NCBI RefSeq assembly: GCF_010731815.2
Contig: NZ_AP022593.1
Coordinates: 1,240,001-1,304,000 of the forward strand
From: Mycolicibacterium arabiense
GTDB lineage: Bacteria; Actinomycetota; Actinomycetes; Mycobacteriales; Mycobacteriaceae
Reading direction: 5' to 3'
Length of the DNA: 64,000 bases
Position numbers and translations under genes: made by a program. Positions 17,905-27,156 of the stretch are shown piece after piece. Each line of letters starts with the position of its first letter. The first letter of the stretch is position 1. The notes beneath the pieces were generated by a model. That model made no database searches. It saw only the letters and a program-made list of their open reading frames with translations, and had not been told where the DNA came from.

Positions 17905-18677
17905 CAGTCGTCACCGAACGCGTCCGGCGCCCTGTCGGCCTCGCCTCCGGCCTCTGCACGGGCGAGCAACCGGGCAACGGCGTCGTCGAACGGCGGTGAG
18001 TAGGAGACGTCGTCGTGGCAGCCCCCGCCGTCCAATCCCCCGGTGATGCCCGCGACGGTCCGACCCGACACCCACGGCGACCCGCTGGTCCCGTCGACCA
18101 GGCCGGCGCACCGCAGCGACGGGAAGGTCTCGTCGTGGGCGGCGATCGTCGTACGGCAGCCGATCGGTCCGCCGCCGACGCCCATCGGGTAGCCGGTGAC
18201 CGCGACGTCGGCGCCCACCGCGGGTGCCCGGCCTAATGTGTAGCCACCGCCGGCGGCGTCCCGGACGGACCCGCCGCCATCCCGGCTCACGCGCCCAATC
18301 GCGAAGTCCGCCAACGGATTCTGATCTGCCAGCCACCGCGGATCCAGGAAGACCTCGTCGACGTGCCAGGCGTCGTTGGGCTGGACGTCGCCAGTGAAGC
18401 CCGGGACGAAGTACGCGTCGACACCGTCGGCGACGCAGTGTGCGGCGGTCAGGATCAGGTCGCCTGCCGCCGAGTCCAGCACCGAGCCCGAGCACGTGTG
18501 CAGCGTCTCACCGCCGAGGAACAGCGCACCCACCCGCCGGTCCGGCGCGACCGGTGCCGCGCTGATCGCATCGGACGCCTGCGTCGTGGGCTGCGAGGGT
18601 CGCGGAGCCGCGTCCTGGCGGGAGCAGCCGACCGCGACCATCGCGAGCGCGACGCACACGAGCGACCGGATCCACAC
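17901..18677 (-). CDS. trypsin-like serine protease, predicted lipoprotein
   Basis: A 258-residue S1-type protease. The start GTG at 18677 gives [20 protein letters not shown], a lipoprotein signal with lipobox VAVGC; a G-rich ribosome site directly precedes it, whereas upstream starts spoil the signal. The catalytic triad can be read as His in LILTAAHCV, Asp in PLADFAIGR and Ser in GTSGSPW. It would be anchored on the outer face of the membrane and cleave unknown proteins. It is not present at this position in M. tuberculosis as I recall it, so it may be an accessory insertion between sthA and the PAC2 gene. Confidence 0.82.
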   Translation of the reverse strand: MWIRSLVCVALAMVAVGCSRQDAAPRPSQPTTQASDAISAAPVAPDRRVGALFLGGETLHTCSGSVLDSAAGDLILTAAHCVADGVDAYFVPGFTGDVQPNDAWHVDEVFLDPRWLADQNPLADFAIGRVSRDGGGSVRDAAGGGYTLGRAPAVGADVAVTGYPMGVGGGPIGCRTTIAAHDETFPSLRCAGLVDGTSGSPWVSGRTVAGITGGLDGGGCHDDVSYSPPFDDAVARLLARAEAGGEADRAPDAFGDDC

Positions 18678-18855
18678 CCCCCGATAGTGCCCGACCGGCG
18701 TCGGCCCGGCAGTGCTCCGGAATGCCTCCCGGTTCGACGACGTTGCCAACGGGTACCGGGGCTGACGTGGCGCCGATGCCCGAGTGCGGGACACTGGGGT
18801 GAACAGGCGCGGGTCAGACGATCGGCCCATGGGCGTGGTGAGGAGGCGAAGCACG

Positions 18856-19842
18856 ATGACGGACGATCCGAACAGTCCAGAGCAGCAGTATCAGCCAGAC
18901 CAGAGCGGGATGTACGAACTCGAGTTCCCGGCACCCCAGCTGTCGGCGGCAGACGGCCGCGGGCCGGTGATGATCCACGCGCTGGAGGGGTTCTCCGATG
19001 CCGGGCACGCGATCAAGCTTGCCGCCGAGCACCTGAAGAACGCGCTCGACACCGAACTCGTCGCGTCGTTCGCGATTGACGATCTGCTCGACTACCGGTC
19101 GCGCCGTCCGCTGATGACGTTCAAGACCGACCACTTCACGCATTACGAGACGCCGGAACTGAACTTGTACGCGCTGCACGACAGCGTCGGAACGCCGTTC
19201 CTGCTGTTGGCTGGCCTCGAGCCGGACCTCAAGTGGGAGCGGTTCGTCACCGCCGTGCGACTGCTGTCGGAACGGCTCGGCGTCCGCCGGGTGATCGGCC
19301 TGGGCACGATCCCGATGGCGGTGCCGCACACCCGTCCGGTGACCATGACGGCGCATGCCGCCGACAAGGAGTTGATCGCCGGCCACGAGCCCTGGGTCGG
19401 CGAGGTTCAGGTGCCTGGCAGCGTGTCGAATCTGCTCGAGTTCCGGATGGCGCAGCACGGCCACGAGGCCATGGGCTTCACGGTGCACGTGCCGCACTAC
19501 CTGGCTCAGACCGACTACCCGCCCGCCGCGGAGGCGCTGCTGGCCGAGGTCGCGCGGGCCGCTGCGCTGCAGATCCCGCTGGCCGCGCTCGGTGAGGCCG
19601 CCGCCGAGGTGCACACCAAGATCAACGAGCAGGTCGAGTCCAGCACCGAGGTCGCTCAAGTGGTGACCGCGTTGGAGCGCCAGTACGATGCGTTCGTCGC
19701 AGCTCAGGAGAACCGTTCGCTGCTCGCCCGGGACGAAGACCTACCGAGCGGCGATGAACTGGGCGCCGAATTCGAGAAGTTCCTGGCCGAGCAGGCCGGT
19801 GACGATCCCTCGGAGGGTGACGGCGGCACCGCAACGCCCTGA
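18856..19842 (+). CDS. PAC2-family protein (Rv2714-like)
   Basis: A 328-residue cytosolic protein of the PAC2 family, related to archaeal/eukaryotic proteasome-assembly chaperone 2 proteins. Visible features: MIHALEGFSDAGHAIKLAAE, FAIDDLLDYRSRRPLM, PFLLLAGLEPDLKWERFV, VIGLGTIPMAVPHTRP and VPHYLAQTDYPPAAEALL. The last ~40 residues are acidic. Rv2714 homologues occur in all mycobacteria; their role is unknown, with proteasome-related or ligand-binding functions only suggested. The ATG at 18856 is chosen over the frame's upstream codons because homology starts there. The next gene begins 12 bp after its stop. Confidence 0.87.
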   Translation: MTDDPNSPEQQYQPDQSGMYELEFPAPQLSAADGRGPVMIHALEGFSDAGHAIKLAAEHLKNALDTELVASFAIDDLLDYRSRRPLMTFKTDHFTHYETPELNLYALHDSVGTPFLLLAGLEPDLKWERFVTAVRLLSERLGVRRVIGLGTIPMAVPHTRPVTMTAHAADKELIAGHEPWVGEVQVPGSVSNLLEFRMAQHGHEAMGFTVHVPHYLAQTDYPPAAEALLAEVARAAALQIPLAALGEAAAEVHTKINEQVESSTEVAQVVTALERQYDAFVAAQENRSLLARDEDLPSGDELGAEFEKFLAEQAGDDPSEGDGGTATP

Positions 19843-19853
19843 CAGGAGTTGGC

Positions 19854-20876
19854 ATGACCGACCGCACGCCTCATCTACGACCGGTGCGCGAGGTCACCCC
19901 GACGCTGCACTACCGGACCATCCACGGTTATCGCCGTGCGTTCCGCGTGGCAGGATCCGGTCCCGCGATCCTGCTGATCCACGGCATCGGCGACAACTCG
20001 ACGACGTGGAGCACGGTGCAGTCCGCTCTCGCGCAGCGGTTCACGGTGATCGCCCCCGATCTCCTCGGCCACGGCAAGTCCGACAAGCCGCGGGCCGACT
20101 ATTCGGTCGCGGCGTATGCCAACGGGATGCGCGACCTGCTCAGCGTTCTCGACGTCGAACGGGTGACCGTGATCGGGCACTCGCTGGGCGGTGGGGTCGC
20201 GATGCAGTTCGCCTATCAGTTCCCCCAGCTGGTCGACCGCCTGATCCTGGTCGGCGCGGGCGGCGTCACCAAGGACGTCAACGTGGCGTTGCGCATCGCG
20301 GCGATGCCGATGGGTACCGAAGCGCTCGCCCTGTTGCGACTCCCCCTGGTGTTGCCTGCGCTGCAGGCGGTGGGCCGTGTGGGCGGCGCGCTGCTCGGCA
20401 AGACCGCCGCGGGCCGCGACATCCCCGACATGCTCCGCATCCTCGCCGACCTGCCCGAGCCGACCGCGTCGTCGGCGTTCGCCCGCACGCTGCGCGCCGT
20501 AGTGGACTGGCGCGGCCAGGTGGTGACGATGCTGGACCGCTGTTACCTCACCGAATCCGTTCCCGTGCAACTTATTTGGGGATCGCACGATTCGGTGATC
20601 CCCGTCGGCCACGCCCGCATGGCCCACTCGGCGATGCCGGGTTCCCGCCTCGAGGTGTTCGACGGTTCCGGTCACTTCCCCTTCCACGACGACCCCGACC
20701 GGTTCGTGGAGGTCGTCGAGAAGTTCATCGACTCCACCGAACCTGCCGTGTACGACCAGGATCTGCTGCGCAACCTGCTGCGCGCCGGCATCAGCGAGCA
20801 GACCATCACCGGGTCGGTGGGCACCCGTGTCGCGGTGCTTGACGCGATGGGCGCCGACGAACGCAGCGCCACCTGA
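19854..20876 (+). CDS. alpha/beta hydrolase (Rv2715-like)
   Basis: A 340-residue alpha/beta hydrolase. Oxyanion motif LLIHGIGDNSTTW, nucleophile elbow VIGHSLGGGVAMQFA (Ser in GHSLGG), acid residue near LIWGSHDSVIP, and catalytic His in GSGHFPFHDDP. The core resembles haloalkane dehalogenase/epoxide hydrolase-like proteins, but the substrate cannot be read. A ~60-residue C-terminal extension follows the catalytic His. It starts 12 bp after the PAC2 gene and the two are probably co-transcribed. Confidence 0.88.
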   Translation: MTDRTPHLRPVREVTPTLHYRTIHGYRRAFRVAGSGPAILLIHGIGDNSTTWSTVQSALAQRFTVIAPDLLGHGKSDKPRADYSVAAYANGMRDLLSVLDVERVTVIGHSLGGGVAMQFAYQFPQLVDRLILVGAGGVTKDVNVALRIAAMPMGTEALALLRLPLVLPALQAVGRVGGALLGKTAAGRDIPDMLRILADLPEPTASSAFARTLRAVVDWRGQVVTMLDRCYLTESVPVQLIWGSHDSVIPVGHARMAHSAMPGSRLEVFDGSGHFPFHDDPDRFVEVVEKFIDSTEPAVYDQDLLRNLLRAGISEQTITGSVGTRVAVLDAMGADERSAT

Positions 20877-20893
20877 GGCGCTTCGAAACGTCG

Positions 20894-20899
20894 TAGCAT
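20894..20899 (+). promoter_or_regulatory. -10 element for a leaderless phzF-like transcript
   Basis: TAGCAT (TAnnnT) ends 7 nt before the ATG at 20907, the spacing expected for a transcript starting at the start codon. Confidence 0.5.
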
Positions 20900-20906
20900 C
20901 GAGAGC

Positions 20907-21605
20907 ATGGCGATCGACGTGACCGTGCTGCGTGTGTTCACCGACTCCGACGGGAACTACGGCAATCCTCTGGGCGTGGTGGACGCCTCGGCGGCGGAGC
21001 CGTCGGACCGACAGGCCATCGCGACCGAACTCGGCTACAGCGAGACGATATTCATCGACCTCCCTGCCGCGGGCGAGGCAACAGCGCGGGCGCACATCTT
21101 CACGCCCACAACGGAACTGCCGTTCGCGGGCCATCCCACGGTCGGCGCGGCGTGGTGGCTGAAGCGCCAGGGCACCCCGGTACGCACCCTGCAGGTGCCG
21201 GCGGGCATCGTCGGGGTGTCCTACGACGACGGACCGGACGGCGAGTTCGCGGTCGTGCGGGCCCGGTCGGACTGGGCGCCGGACTTCTCGATCTACGATC
21301 TTGCGTCGGTGGACGAGGTGCTCGCCGCCGACCCCGAGGACTACACCGATGACGTGAAGCACTACCTGTGGGCCTGGGTCGACCGAGAGGCGGGAACCAT
21401 CCGGTCGAGGATGTTCGCCAGCGTCCTCGGCATTCCGGAGGACGAGGCGACGGGGGCGGCGGCGGTGCGCATCACCGACCACCTGAGCCGCGATCTGCTG
21501 ATCACCCAGGGCGAGGGTTCGCAGATCCGCACCTGGTGGGATCCCGAGGGTTGGGTCAAGGTGGCCGGCCGGGTGGTCGACGACGGCGTCAGGCAGATCG
21601 ACTAG
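20907..21605 (+). CDS. PhzF-family isomerase-like protein (Rv2716-like)
   Basis: A 232-residue member of the PhzF/diaminopimelate-epimerase fold. Family signatures: [52 protein letters not shown] (with the conserved Glu of the TELPFAGHP motif) and the second-domain segment around [19 protein letters not shown]. It is shorter than typical PhzF (~280), as mycobacterial Rv2716 is. It probably catalyses a proton shift on an unknown small molecule. A leaderless-type -10 precedes it, although the hydrolase gene ends only 30 bp upstream. Confidence 0.85.
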   Translation: MAIDVTVLRVFTDSDGNYGNPLGVVDASAAEPSDRQAIATELGYSETIFIDLPAAGEATARAHIFTPTTELPFAGHPTVGAAWWLKRQGTPVRTLQVPAGIVGVSYDDGPDGEFAVVRARSDWAPDFSIYDLASVDEVLAADPEDYTDDVKHYLWAWVDREAGTIRSRMFASVLGIPEDEATGAAAVRITDHLSRDLLITQGEGSQIRTWWDPEGWVKVAGRVVDDGVRQID

Positions 21606-21621
21606 CGGCGAGCGGAGCGGG

Positions 21622-22086
21622 TCAGCTCGGCGAGGCGACCTGTCGGTGGGCCCGCAGCGCCTCGATCTCGCGTTCGAAGTCCTCGGCGGAGGAGAACGAT
21701 CGGTAGACGGAGGCGAAGCGCAGGTAGGCGACTTCGTCGAGGTCGCGCAGCGGCCCCAGGATCGCGAGGCCGACCTCGTTGCTGGGCACTTCGGGCGATC
21801 CGGTGGAACGCACGGCGTCCTCCACCTTCTGCGCAAGGACGTTCAGCGCGTCGTCGTCGACGTCGCGGCCCTGGCATGCGCGCCGCACGCCCTTGATGAC
21901 CTTCTCGCGGCTGAACGGCTCGGTGACGCCGCTGCGCTTGACCACTGCCAGCACCGCCGTCTCGACCGTGGTGAACCTCTTGCCACACTCGGGGCACGAC
22001 CGGCGCCTGCGGATCGCCTGGCCCTCGTCGGCCTCGCGAGAGTCGACGACCCGCGAGTCGGGATGACGACAGAACGGACAGTGCAC
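21622..22086 (-). CDS. nrdR: ribonucleotide reductase repressor NrdR
   Basis: A 154-residue ATP-cone regulator that represses ribonucleotide reductase genes when (d)ATP levels are high. Zinc ribbon [17 protein letters not shown] ... [13 protein letters not shown] (four Cys), then the ATP-cone ([39 protein letters not shown]). GTG start at 22086 gives the canonical VHCPFC beginning and the usual family length; the open frame above it is not homologous. It lies between the convergent phzF-like gene and chiZ. Confidence 0.95.
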   Translation of the reverse strand: MHCPFCRHPDSRVVDSREADEGQAIRRRRSCPECGKRFTTVETAVLAVVKRSGVTEPFSREKVIKGVRRACQGRDVDDDALNVLAQKVEDAVRSTGSPEVPSNEVGLAILGPLRDLDEVAYLRFASVYRSFSSAEDFEREIEALRAHRQVASPS

Positions 22087-22181
22087 AACCGCTCCTTCGC
22101 CGCGTATGTCGAGTCCGGGCGCCCCGGCCACATACGAGCGTACCGATTGACGGCAGCGGAAATCACGGCGCATGGCGCGGA

Positions 22182-22622
22182 TCAGGCGACGGGCGCGATC
22201 AGCGTCTGTCCGGCGTCGACGCCGGCGGAGGAGAGTTCGTTCAGTTCGCGGATCTGGTCGACGACCGCGGCGACGGGCGCGTCGGGTGCGACGCGCTGGG
22301 CGAGCTGTTGCAGCGACTCCCCCGTCTGCACCTGGACGACTGCCAGCTGACCCGGCGCGGGCGTCTCAGCAGGCGCGCCGAACTGCGCGACCAACCCGAG
22401 CCACACCGTGATCGCAGCAGCCACCAACGCCAACAGCACCGTGGTGGCGGGCGTGATCGGCTTGCGGCGGTTGGACGCCCGCGACATCAGCACGCCGGTG
22501 CCGCGGTACCGCAGCGGCTCGTTGGCCGGCCTGCGGCGCTGCGGACCGCGCCGCACGTCGGGGCGCGGCCGCACGGGGCGGGCAACGATTTCGGTGGGGT
22601 ACTCCCGCGTGATGATGGTCAT
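22182..22622 (-). CDS. chiZ: LysM-domain, SOS-induced cell-wall/division protein (ChiZ, Rv2719c-like)
   Basis: A 146-residue single-pass membrane protein. N-terminal basic cytosolic part ([17 protein letters not shown]), a transmembrane helix ([20 protein letters not shown], ~75-95) and a C-terminal LysM-like domain ([19 protein letters not shown] ... [16 protein letters not shown]) outside. Its M. tuberculosis homologue is DNA-damage-induced, slows division and has been linked to cell-wall hydrolysis. It is divergent from lexA with LexA-like boxes in between. The ATG at 22622 is preferred; the 363-nt open extension overlaps the regulatory region. Confidence 0.85.
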   Translation of the reverse strand: MTIITREYPTEIVARPVRPRPDVRRGPQRRRPANEPLRYRGTGVLMSRASNRRKPITPATTVLLALVAAAITVWLGLVAQFGAPAETPAPGQLAVVQVQTGESLQQLAQRVAPDAPVAAVVDQIRELNELSSAGVDAGQTLIAPVA

Positions 22623-22683
22623 CTCTGGCGCCTTTCGTCCTGTCGTGCAGTGCCGGTCGTTCGCTACTGTGTTCGAACCATAA

Positions 22684-22719
22684 TCGCTCAGGTGTTCGAT
22701 GACTAGAACATGTGATCGA
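22684..22719 (-). promoter_or_regulatory. two degenerate LexA boxes and -10 region for chiZ
   Basis: On the minus strand TCGATCacatGTTCTA (22719-22704) and TCGAACacctGAGCGA (22699-22684) each differ at two positions from TCGAAC-N4-GTTCGA. The second lies 1 nt before a TATGGT -10 (22682-22677), the same layout as at recA. Confidence 0.6.
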
Positions 22720-22818
22720 ACTGTTGCAAACGATATCGGTGGGCACCGACAGGTCGGATCGGGTCGATCCCCGGTCGCTGCGCTCCAGTCCTGCGCCGCG
22801 AACCCTAGCGCGACACGC

Positions 22819-22859
22819 TCGAACACATGTTTGAAAAACGCTCCGGTCCGGACTAGATT
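22819..22859 (+). promoter_or_regulatory. lexA promoter with overlapping SOS box, leaderless
   Basis: SOS box TCGAACacatGTTTGA (22819-22834; one mismatch) overlaps the -35 TTGAAA (22831-22836). A 17-nt spacer follows, then -10 TAGATT (22854-22859), ending 7 nt before the lexA ATG. Start-codon initiation and autorepression follow directly from this layout. Confidence 0.8.
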
Positions 22860-22866
22860 TGGCGCC

Positions 22867-23568
22867 ATGAGTGACAGCAGCGACACGCAAGACGGCAGCG
22901 AGGCACGTCGCCCAACGGGTGTGGACGCCGCCTTGACCGAGCGACAGCGCACCATCCTCGACATGATTCGAAACTCAGTGACCACCCGCGGTTATCCCCC
23001 GAGCATCCGCGAGATCGGCGACGCGGTCGGCCTGACGTCGACGTCGTCGGTCGCGCACCAGTTGCGCACGCTGGAGCGCAAGGGCTACCTGCGCCGCGAC
23101 CCGAACCGTCCGCGTGCCGTCGACGTGCGCGGCTCCGACGACAACGTCACTCCGATCGTCGCCACCGACGTCGCGGGTTCGGACTCACTGCCCGAGCCCA
23201 CCTACGTGCCGGTGCTGGGTCGGATCGCCGCGGGCGGACCCATCCTCGCCGAGCAGGCGGTCGAGGACGTCTTCCCACTGCCGCGCGAGCTGGTCGGCGA
23301 GGGCTCGCTGTTCCTGCTCAAGGTCGTCGGCGAATCGATGGTCGACGCCGCGATCTGCGACGGGGACTGGGTGGTCGTCCGTCAGCAGAACGTCGCCGAC
23401 AACGGCGACATCGTCGCGGCCATGATCGACGGCGAGGCGACGGTGAAGACCTTTAAGCGCACCCGCGGTCAGGTGTGGCTGATGCCGCACAACCCGGCGT
23501 TCGATCCGATCCCGGGCAACGACGCCCAGGTGCTCGGCAAGGTCGTCACGGTCATCCGCAAGATCTGA
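22867..23568 (+). CDS. lexA: SOS repressor LexA
   Basis: A 233-residue self-cleaving repressor of the DNA-damage response. N-terminal winged helix ([32 protein letters not shown]), linker, then the peptidase domain: cleavage site Ala122-Gly123 in GRIAAGGPI, nucleophile Ser157 in [10 protein letters not shown] and Lys194 in ATVKTFKR. The ATG at 22867 coincides with the predicted transcription start (-10 seven nt upstream); a longer frame reaches back through the operator and is rejected. Divergent from chiZ, as in M. tuberculosis. Confidence 0.97.
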   Translation: MSDSSDTQDGSEARRPTGVDAALTERQRTILDMIRNSVTTRGYPPSIREIGDAVGLTSTSSVAHQLRTLERKGYLRRDPNRPRAVDVRGSDDNVTPIVATDVAGSDSLPEPTYVPVLGRIAAGGPILAEQAVEDVFPLPRELVGEGSLFLLKVVGESMVDAAICDGDWVVVRQQNVADNGDIVAAMIDGEATVKTFKRTRGQVWLMPHNPAFDPIPGNDAQVLGKVVTVIRKI

Positions 23569-23580
23569 CGACTCTGACGG

Positions 23581-25731
23581 TCAGCCTCGAGTGAATCCGT
23601 TGGTGAGCGCGAATTCTTCACTGGCGAACCAGATCTCGGCGCGCACCCGGTCGTACTCCCCGCTGCCCGGCAGCCAGTAGAGGCCGGTCTTGGTGTCGGC
23701 CTTGATCGGGTAGCCGTCGGGAGCGTCGAACGGGCTGTCGAGGGCCAGTCGCATCGACGTCTGCGCAGGCGCGGACTCCTCCATCGAGATCGCGGCGTGC
23801 CGGCCACTGGGCGGTCCGCTGGCCGGTTCCGTTGCGAGCGCCGTCGTCTCGGGATCGTCGAACGACGAGTGCCGGTACTCCGAAGCCGACGCGAAGGGAT
23901 CGATGCCCGTGAGCGCCGACGTCCGCTCGCTCCCCGCGCCGTCAGCCAACACGTCGTCGGACGTGTCGTTCGGAATGACCTCGTCCGGTGTCTCGTCCTC
24001 CAGAGTCCTGTCGTCCGGAGTCGTGCCATCCGGTGACGAGGTGCCCGGGGCTGCGGCCGCCGCCGCGCCATCGCCGACGTCGTCGCCCGTGCCGTCGGAC
24101 CGGGCCACGTCCTCGGCAGTGATCACGCGCGTGGGGGCCGTGTCGATGGCGTCCTGGTCCTCGGCGAAGTTGGCCGGGAACGCGCCGCTCCCCGGCACGC
24201 TCCCGGGCCCCGAGGGCTGGTCGTCGTCGACCGTCATCGCCCAGGCGCTCAACGGAACGTTCGGCGGCTGGCCGACGGCTGGCCGGTCGTCGGCGGCGGG
24301 CATCGGACCGGACTCGAAGTCCCCGTCGTCGTCGAAGTCGTCGTATTCGTCGAAGTGGTTCAACGGCTCGCGGTCGTCGGTGCGGCGCCGCACCACGGCC
24401 GCCACGATCGCGGCGATGAGCAACAGGACGGGGATGACGGCCAGTGCCCACCAGTACTTCTGGTACCAGGGTTGTGCGCCCTCGGCGTCGGAGTCAGCGG
24501 CCTGTGGCGCCTGCGGTGCGCCCTGGCCCGGCACCTCGAGACCGGCCAGGCCCGCCGCCAGGTTCGTCGGTTCGGTGGTGAACTCGCCGGTGGACCGGTT
24601 CCAGGAGATCGCGCCGTTGGCGAACTTCTGGGTGACGACGTCGCCGTCCTCGGTCTGGTCGGCGGTGGGTGCGCCCAGTTCGCCGGTGGCGCCGCCGAGC
24701 TTCGCCCAGGCCGCGTTCATCGCACCGCGGACGATGACGGCACCGAAGTCGGGGGTCCAGAAGATGACCGGGCCGTCCTCCGCGGTGAAGGAGGCGACCC
24801 TGCTCGCCGGTGCCAGGCCGCCGTCGGCCTCGTTGGCCTTCGGGAAGCCCAGGTCGCTCTCGGGTCCGCCGACGCTCTCGTACTTGGCGAGCAGCTGGCC
24901 GGTGATGACGGTGGCTCCGGTCGCGGGGCTGTAGAAGATCTTGCCCCCGGCGAAGGTCTGCTGGAGACCGTCGTCGCCCACGGGCTCGGGCGGACCCTCG
25001 GCCGCGCCCAGCGGTCCGAGCGGTCCACCGGCGGCGCGTCGGGCGGCGTCGATCTCGGTGTTCGCGTTGCCCGGGATCTCGAGACCCTGGAGCTGCGCGG
25101 CCAGTTCGGGCGGGGTGGTGGTGAACGTCTTGGTGCTGCGGTCCCACGAGATCTGGCCGCCGGTGAAGGTCTGCGACACCACGTTCCCGCGGTAGACCTC
25201 GTCCTCGGTTGGGACGCCGAGGGTGCCCGCGGACCCGCCGAGCCGGTCCCACGCCGCGTTGATCGCCCCGCGTACCACGTGGGCGCCGGTGTCGGGCGTC
25301 CAGAAGATCACCGGATTGTCCGCCGCGCTGAACGTCGTGTTGCGGCTGTTGGGCGCGCGTCCCGCGCCTTCGTCGATGTTGGGGAAACCGAGGTCGCCGT
25401 CGCCGGGGCCGCCGAGCGACAGGTACTTCTCGAGGATTGCGCCCTGCATGATCCGCGCGCCGGTCTCGGGGGTGAAGTAGATCCTGCCGCTGGCGAAGTT
25501 CTGCCCGAAGCCCGAGCCGACGGCGTACACGCCGCCGTCCTTGGGGCCCAGTGCACCGGTCGGACCGCCGCCTGCCTCCCACGCCTGCGTCATCGCCACG
25601 TCGGCATCGCCCTCGGGTGACGCCGACGCGATCTGGATCCCCGGCGCGAACGCGATGACGGCAAGCGCCATCACGAGCGCGACGCCGGCTCGCCCCATGA
25701 GCCTGCCGAGCAGGGTGTGCAGCACAGTCAT
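23581..25731 (-). CDS. LGFP-repeat, single-pass surface protein (Rv2721c-like)
   Basis: A 716-residue protein: N-terminal signal (RLMGRAGVALVMALAVIAFA) ending near ASASPEG, then about 380 residues of LGFP-type repeats arranged as two similar blocks (GPTGALGPKDGG, DLGFPNIDEGAG, GTLGVPTEDE; then GPLGPLGAAEG, DLGFPKANEADG, GELGAPTADQ). A Pro/Ala linker, one transmembrane helix (WWALAVIPVLLLIAAIVAAV, ~427-447) and an acidic, disordered ~265-residue tail follow. LGFP repeats are found in cell-wall proteins of mycolic-acid bacteria and may bind the envelope. An AGGA-rich ribosome site precedes the ATG. It lies next to lexA convergently. Confidence 0.85.
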   Translation of the reverse strand: MTVLHTLLGRLMGRAGVALVMALAVIAFAPGIQIASASPEGDADVAMTQAWEAGGGPTGALGPKDGGVYAVGSGFGQNFASGRIYFTPETGARIMQGAILEKYLSLGGPGDGDLGFPNIDEGAGRAPNSRNTTFSAADNPVIFWTPDTGAHVVRGAINAAWDRLGGSAGTLGVPTEDEVYRGNVVSQTFTGGQISWDRSTKTFTTTPPELAAQLQGLEIPGNANTEIDAARRAAGGPLGPLGAAEGPPEPVGDDGLQQTFAGGKIFYSPATGATVITGQLLAKYESVGGPESDLGFPKANEADGGLAPASRVASFTAEDGPVIFWTPDFGAVIVRGAMNAAWAKLGGATGELGAPTADQTEDGDVVTQKFANGAISWNRSTGEFTTEPTNLAAGLAGLEVPGQGAPQAPQAADSDAEGAQPWYQKYWWALAVIPVLLLIAAIVAAVVRRRTDDREPLNHFDEYDDFDDDGDFESGPMPAADDRPAVGQPPNVPLSAWAMTVDDDQPSGPGSVPGSGAFPANFAEDQDAIDTAPTRVITAEDVARSDGTGDDVGDGAAAAAAPGTSSPDGTTPDDRTLEDETPDEVIPNDTSDDVLADGAGSERTSALTGIDPFASASEYRHSSFDDPETTALATEPASGPPSGRHAAISMEESAPAQTSMRLALDSPFDAPDGYPIKADTKTGLYWLPGSGEYDRVRAEIWFASEEFALTNGFTRG

Positions 25732-25890
25732 CCGTCCTCCCCGCGACCCGCTCGGGGGTTCCCTCGAAGTATCGCGTCCGTCAACTCTGCGTCAGACGAC
25801 GTCCATCTTGAGGGATATCCAAGCGTCTGCGGGCAAGTGTCGCGCGACCGGTACCCAATCGACGTCCAGCGCGCGGGCCCGCCGGGTGCC

Positions 25891-27054
25891 TCAGACGCCC
25901 ATGCTGCGGCCGATGATCTCCTTCATGATCTCGGTGGTTCCGCCGTAAATCGTCTGGATCCTGGCGTCGAGGAATGCCCTGGCCACGGGGTATTCGCGCA
26001 TGTAGCCGTAGCCACCGTGCAGCTGCAGGCAGCGGTCGTTGAGACGCACCTGGGTCTCGGTGGCGTACCACTTGGCCATGGCGGCCTGCTCGACCGAGAG
26101 CTTCTCCTCCAGGTGCAGGGCGAGGAACTCGTCGACCATGATCCGGACCATGGTGGCCTCGGTCGCCATCTCGGCCAACGCGAACCGGCTGTTCTGGAAA
26201 CTGCCGATCGGCTTGCCGAACGCCTTGCGCTCCTTGGTGTACTGCAGGGTCTGTTCGAGCACGGCCTCCATGCCCGCGGCGGCCATGACGGCGATGCTGA
26301 TGCGCTCCTGTGGCAGGTTCTGCATCAGGTAGACGAAGCCCGAGCCCTCTTCGCCGAGCAGGTTCTCCGCGGGGACGCGCACGTCGGTGAACGACAGTTC
26401 GGCGGTGTCCTGAGCGTCCAGGCCGATCTTGTCGAGGTGGCGGCCGCGCTCGAAGCCCTCCATGCCGCGCTCGACGACCAGCAGCGAGAAGCCCAGCGCG
26501 CCCTTGTCGGGATCGGTGCAGGCCACCACGATCACCAGGTCGGCGTGAATGCCGTTGGTGATGAACGTCTTCGACCCGTTGAGGATCCAGCTGCCGTCCT
26601 CCTGCTTGACGGCGCGGGCCTTGATGCCCTGCAGGTCGCTGCCGGTACCAGGCTCGGTCATGGCGATGGCGGTGATCAGCTCACCCGAGCAGAATCCCGG
26701 CAGCCAGCGCTGCTTCTGCTCCTCGGTTGCCAGTCGCAGGAAGTAGGGCGCGATGACGTCGTTCTGCAGCGAGAAGCCCAGCCCGCTGTACCGGCCCGCG
26801 CTGGTCTCCTCGGTGACGACGACGTTGTAGCGGAAGTCGTCATTGCCGCCGCCGCCGTACTCCTCGGGCACCGCCATGCCGAGGAAGCCCTGCTTGCCTG
26901 CCTCGAGCCAGACGCCGCGGTCGACGATCTTGTTCTTCTCCCACTCCTCGTGGAACGGCGCGACGTGGCGTTCCAGGAACGAGCGGTATGACTCGCGGAA
27001 CATGTCGTGCTCGGCCTCGAACAGCGTGCGATCGAACTTGACGGCCTGGGCCAT
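25891..27054 (-). CDS. fadE20: acyl-CoA dehydrogenase FadE20
   Basis: A 387-residue FAD-dependent acyl-CoA dehydrogenase catalysing alpha,beta-desaturation of acyl-CoA esters. Signatures: MTEPGTGSDLQGIKARAV (flavin/substrate loop), WILNGSKTFITNGIHADLVI, AFGKPIGSFQNSRF, QLHGGYGYMREYPVARAFLD and IYGGTTEIMKEIIGRSMG; the Glu in YGGTTEI is at the usual C-terminal catalytic-base position. Start ATG 27054 with a GGAGG site; the frame stays open to 27750 but only antisense to the next gene. Divergent from the molybdo-enzyme gene with a palindromic operator between. Rv2724c synteny agrees; the exact substrate is unknown. Confidence 0.92.
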   Translation of the reverse strand: MAQAVKFDRTLFEAEHDMFRESYRSFLERHVAPFHEEWEKNKIVDRGVWLEAGKQGFLGMAVPEEYGGGGNDDFRYNVVVTEETSAGRYSGLGFSLQNDVIAPYFLRLATEEQKQRWLPGFCSGELITAIAMTEPGTGSDLQGIKARAVKQEDGSWILNGSKTFITNGIHADLVIVVACTDPDKGALGFSLLVVERGMEGFERGRHLDKIGLDAQDTAELSFTDVRVPAENLLGEEGSGFVYLMQNLPQERISIAVMAAAGMEAVLEQTLQYTKERKAFGKPIGSFQNSRFALAEMATEATMVRIMVDEFLALHLEEKLSVEQAAMAKWYATETQVRLNDRCLQLHGGYGYMREYPVARAFLDARIQTIYGGTTEIMKEIIGRSMGV

Positions 27055-27101
27055 GGCGGACCTCCGGATTGGCGGACGGGATTGTCTCGACCATATACCA
27101 G

Positions 27102-27117
27102 CCAACCGGATGGTTGG
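27102..27117. promoter_or_regulatory. palindromic operator between fadE20 and the molybdo-oxidoreductase gene
   Basis: CCAACC-GGAT-GGTTGG, a perfect 6-bp inverted repeat of TetR-operator style. On the minus strand it sits just upstream of a TATGGT hexamer (27095-27090), a possible fadE20 -10, so binding would block fadE20 and could also affect the divergent gene. The cognate repressor is not in the window. Confidence 0.5.
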
Positions 27118-27143
27118 GACCGGCGGCAACGGTGCGCCGACCC

Positions 27144-27149
27144 TAGAAT
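27144..27149 (+). promoter_or_regulatory. -10 element for a leaderless molybdo-oxidoreductase transcript
   Basis: TAGAAT fits TAnnnT and ends 7 nt before the ATG at 27157. Confidence 0.55.
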
Positions 27150-27156
27150 CGTCAGA

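Noticed and set aside
19875..21836. 653-codon minus-strand frame over the hydrolase and phzF-like genes
   Set aside because: Shadow of two well-identified plus-strand genes, with Arg/His-rich composition.
25813..25820. GGATATCC palindrome upstream of the LGFP-protein gene
   Set aside because: Eight bases without a matching flank or promoter geometry; could be chance.
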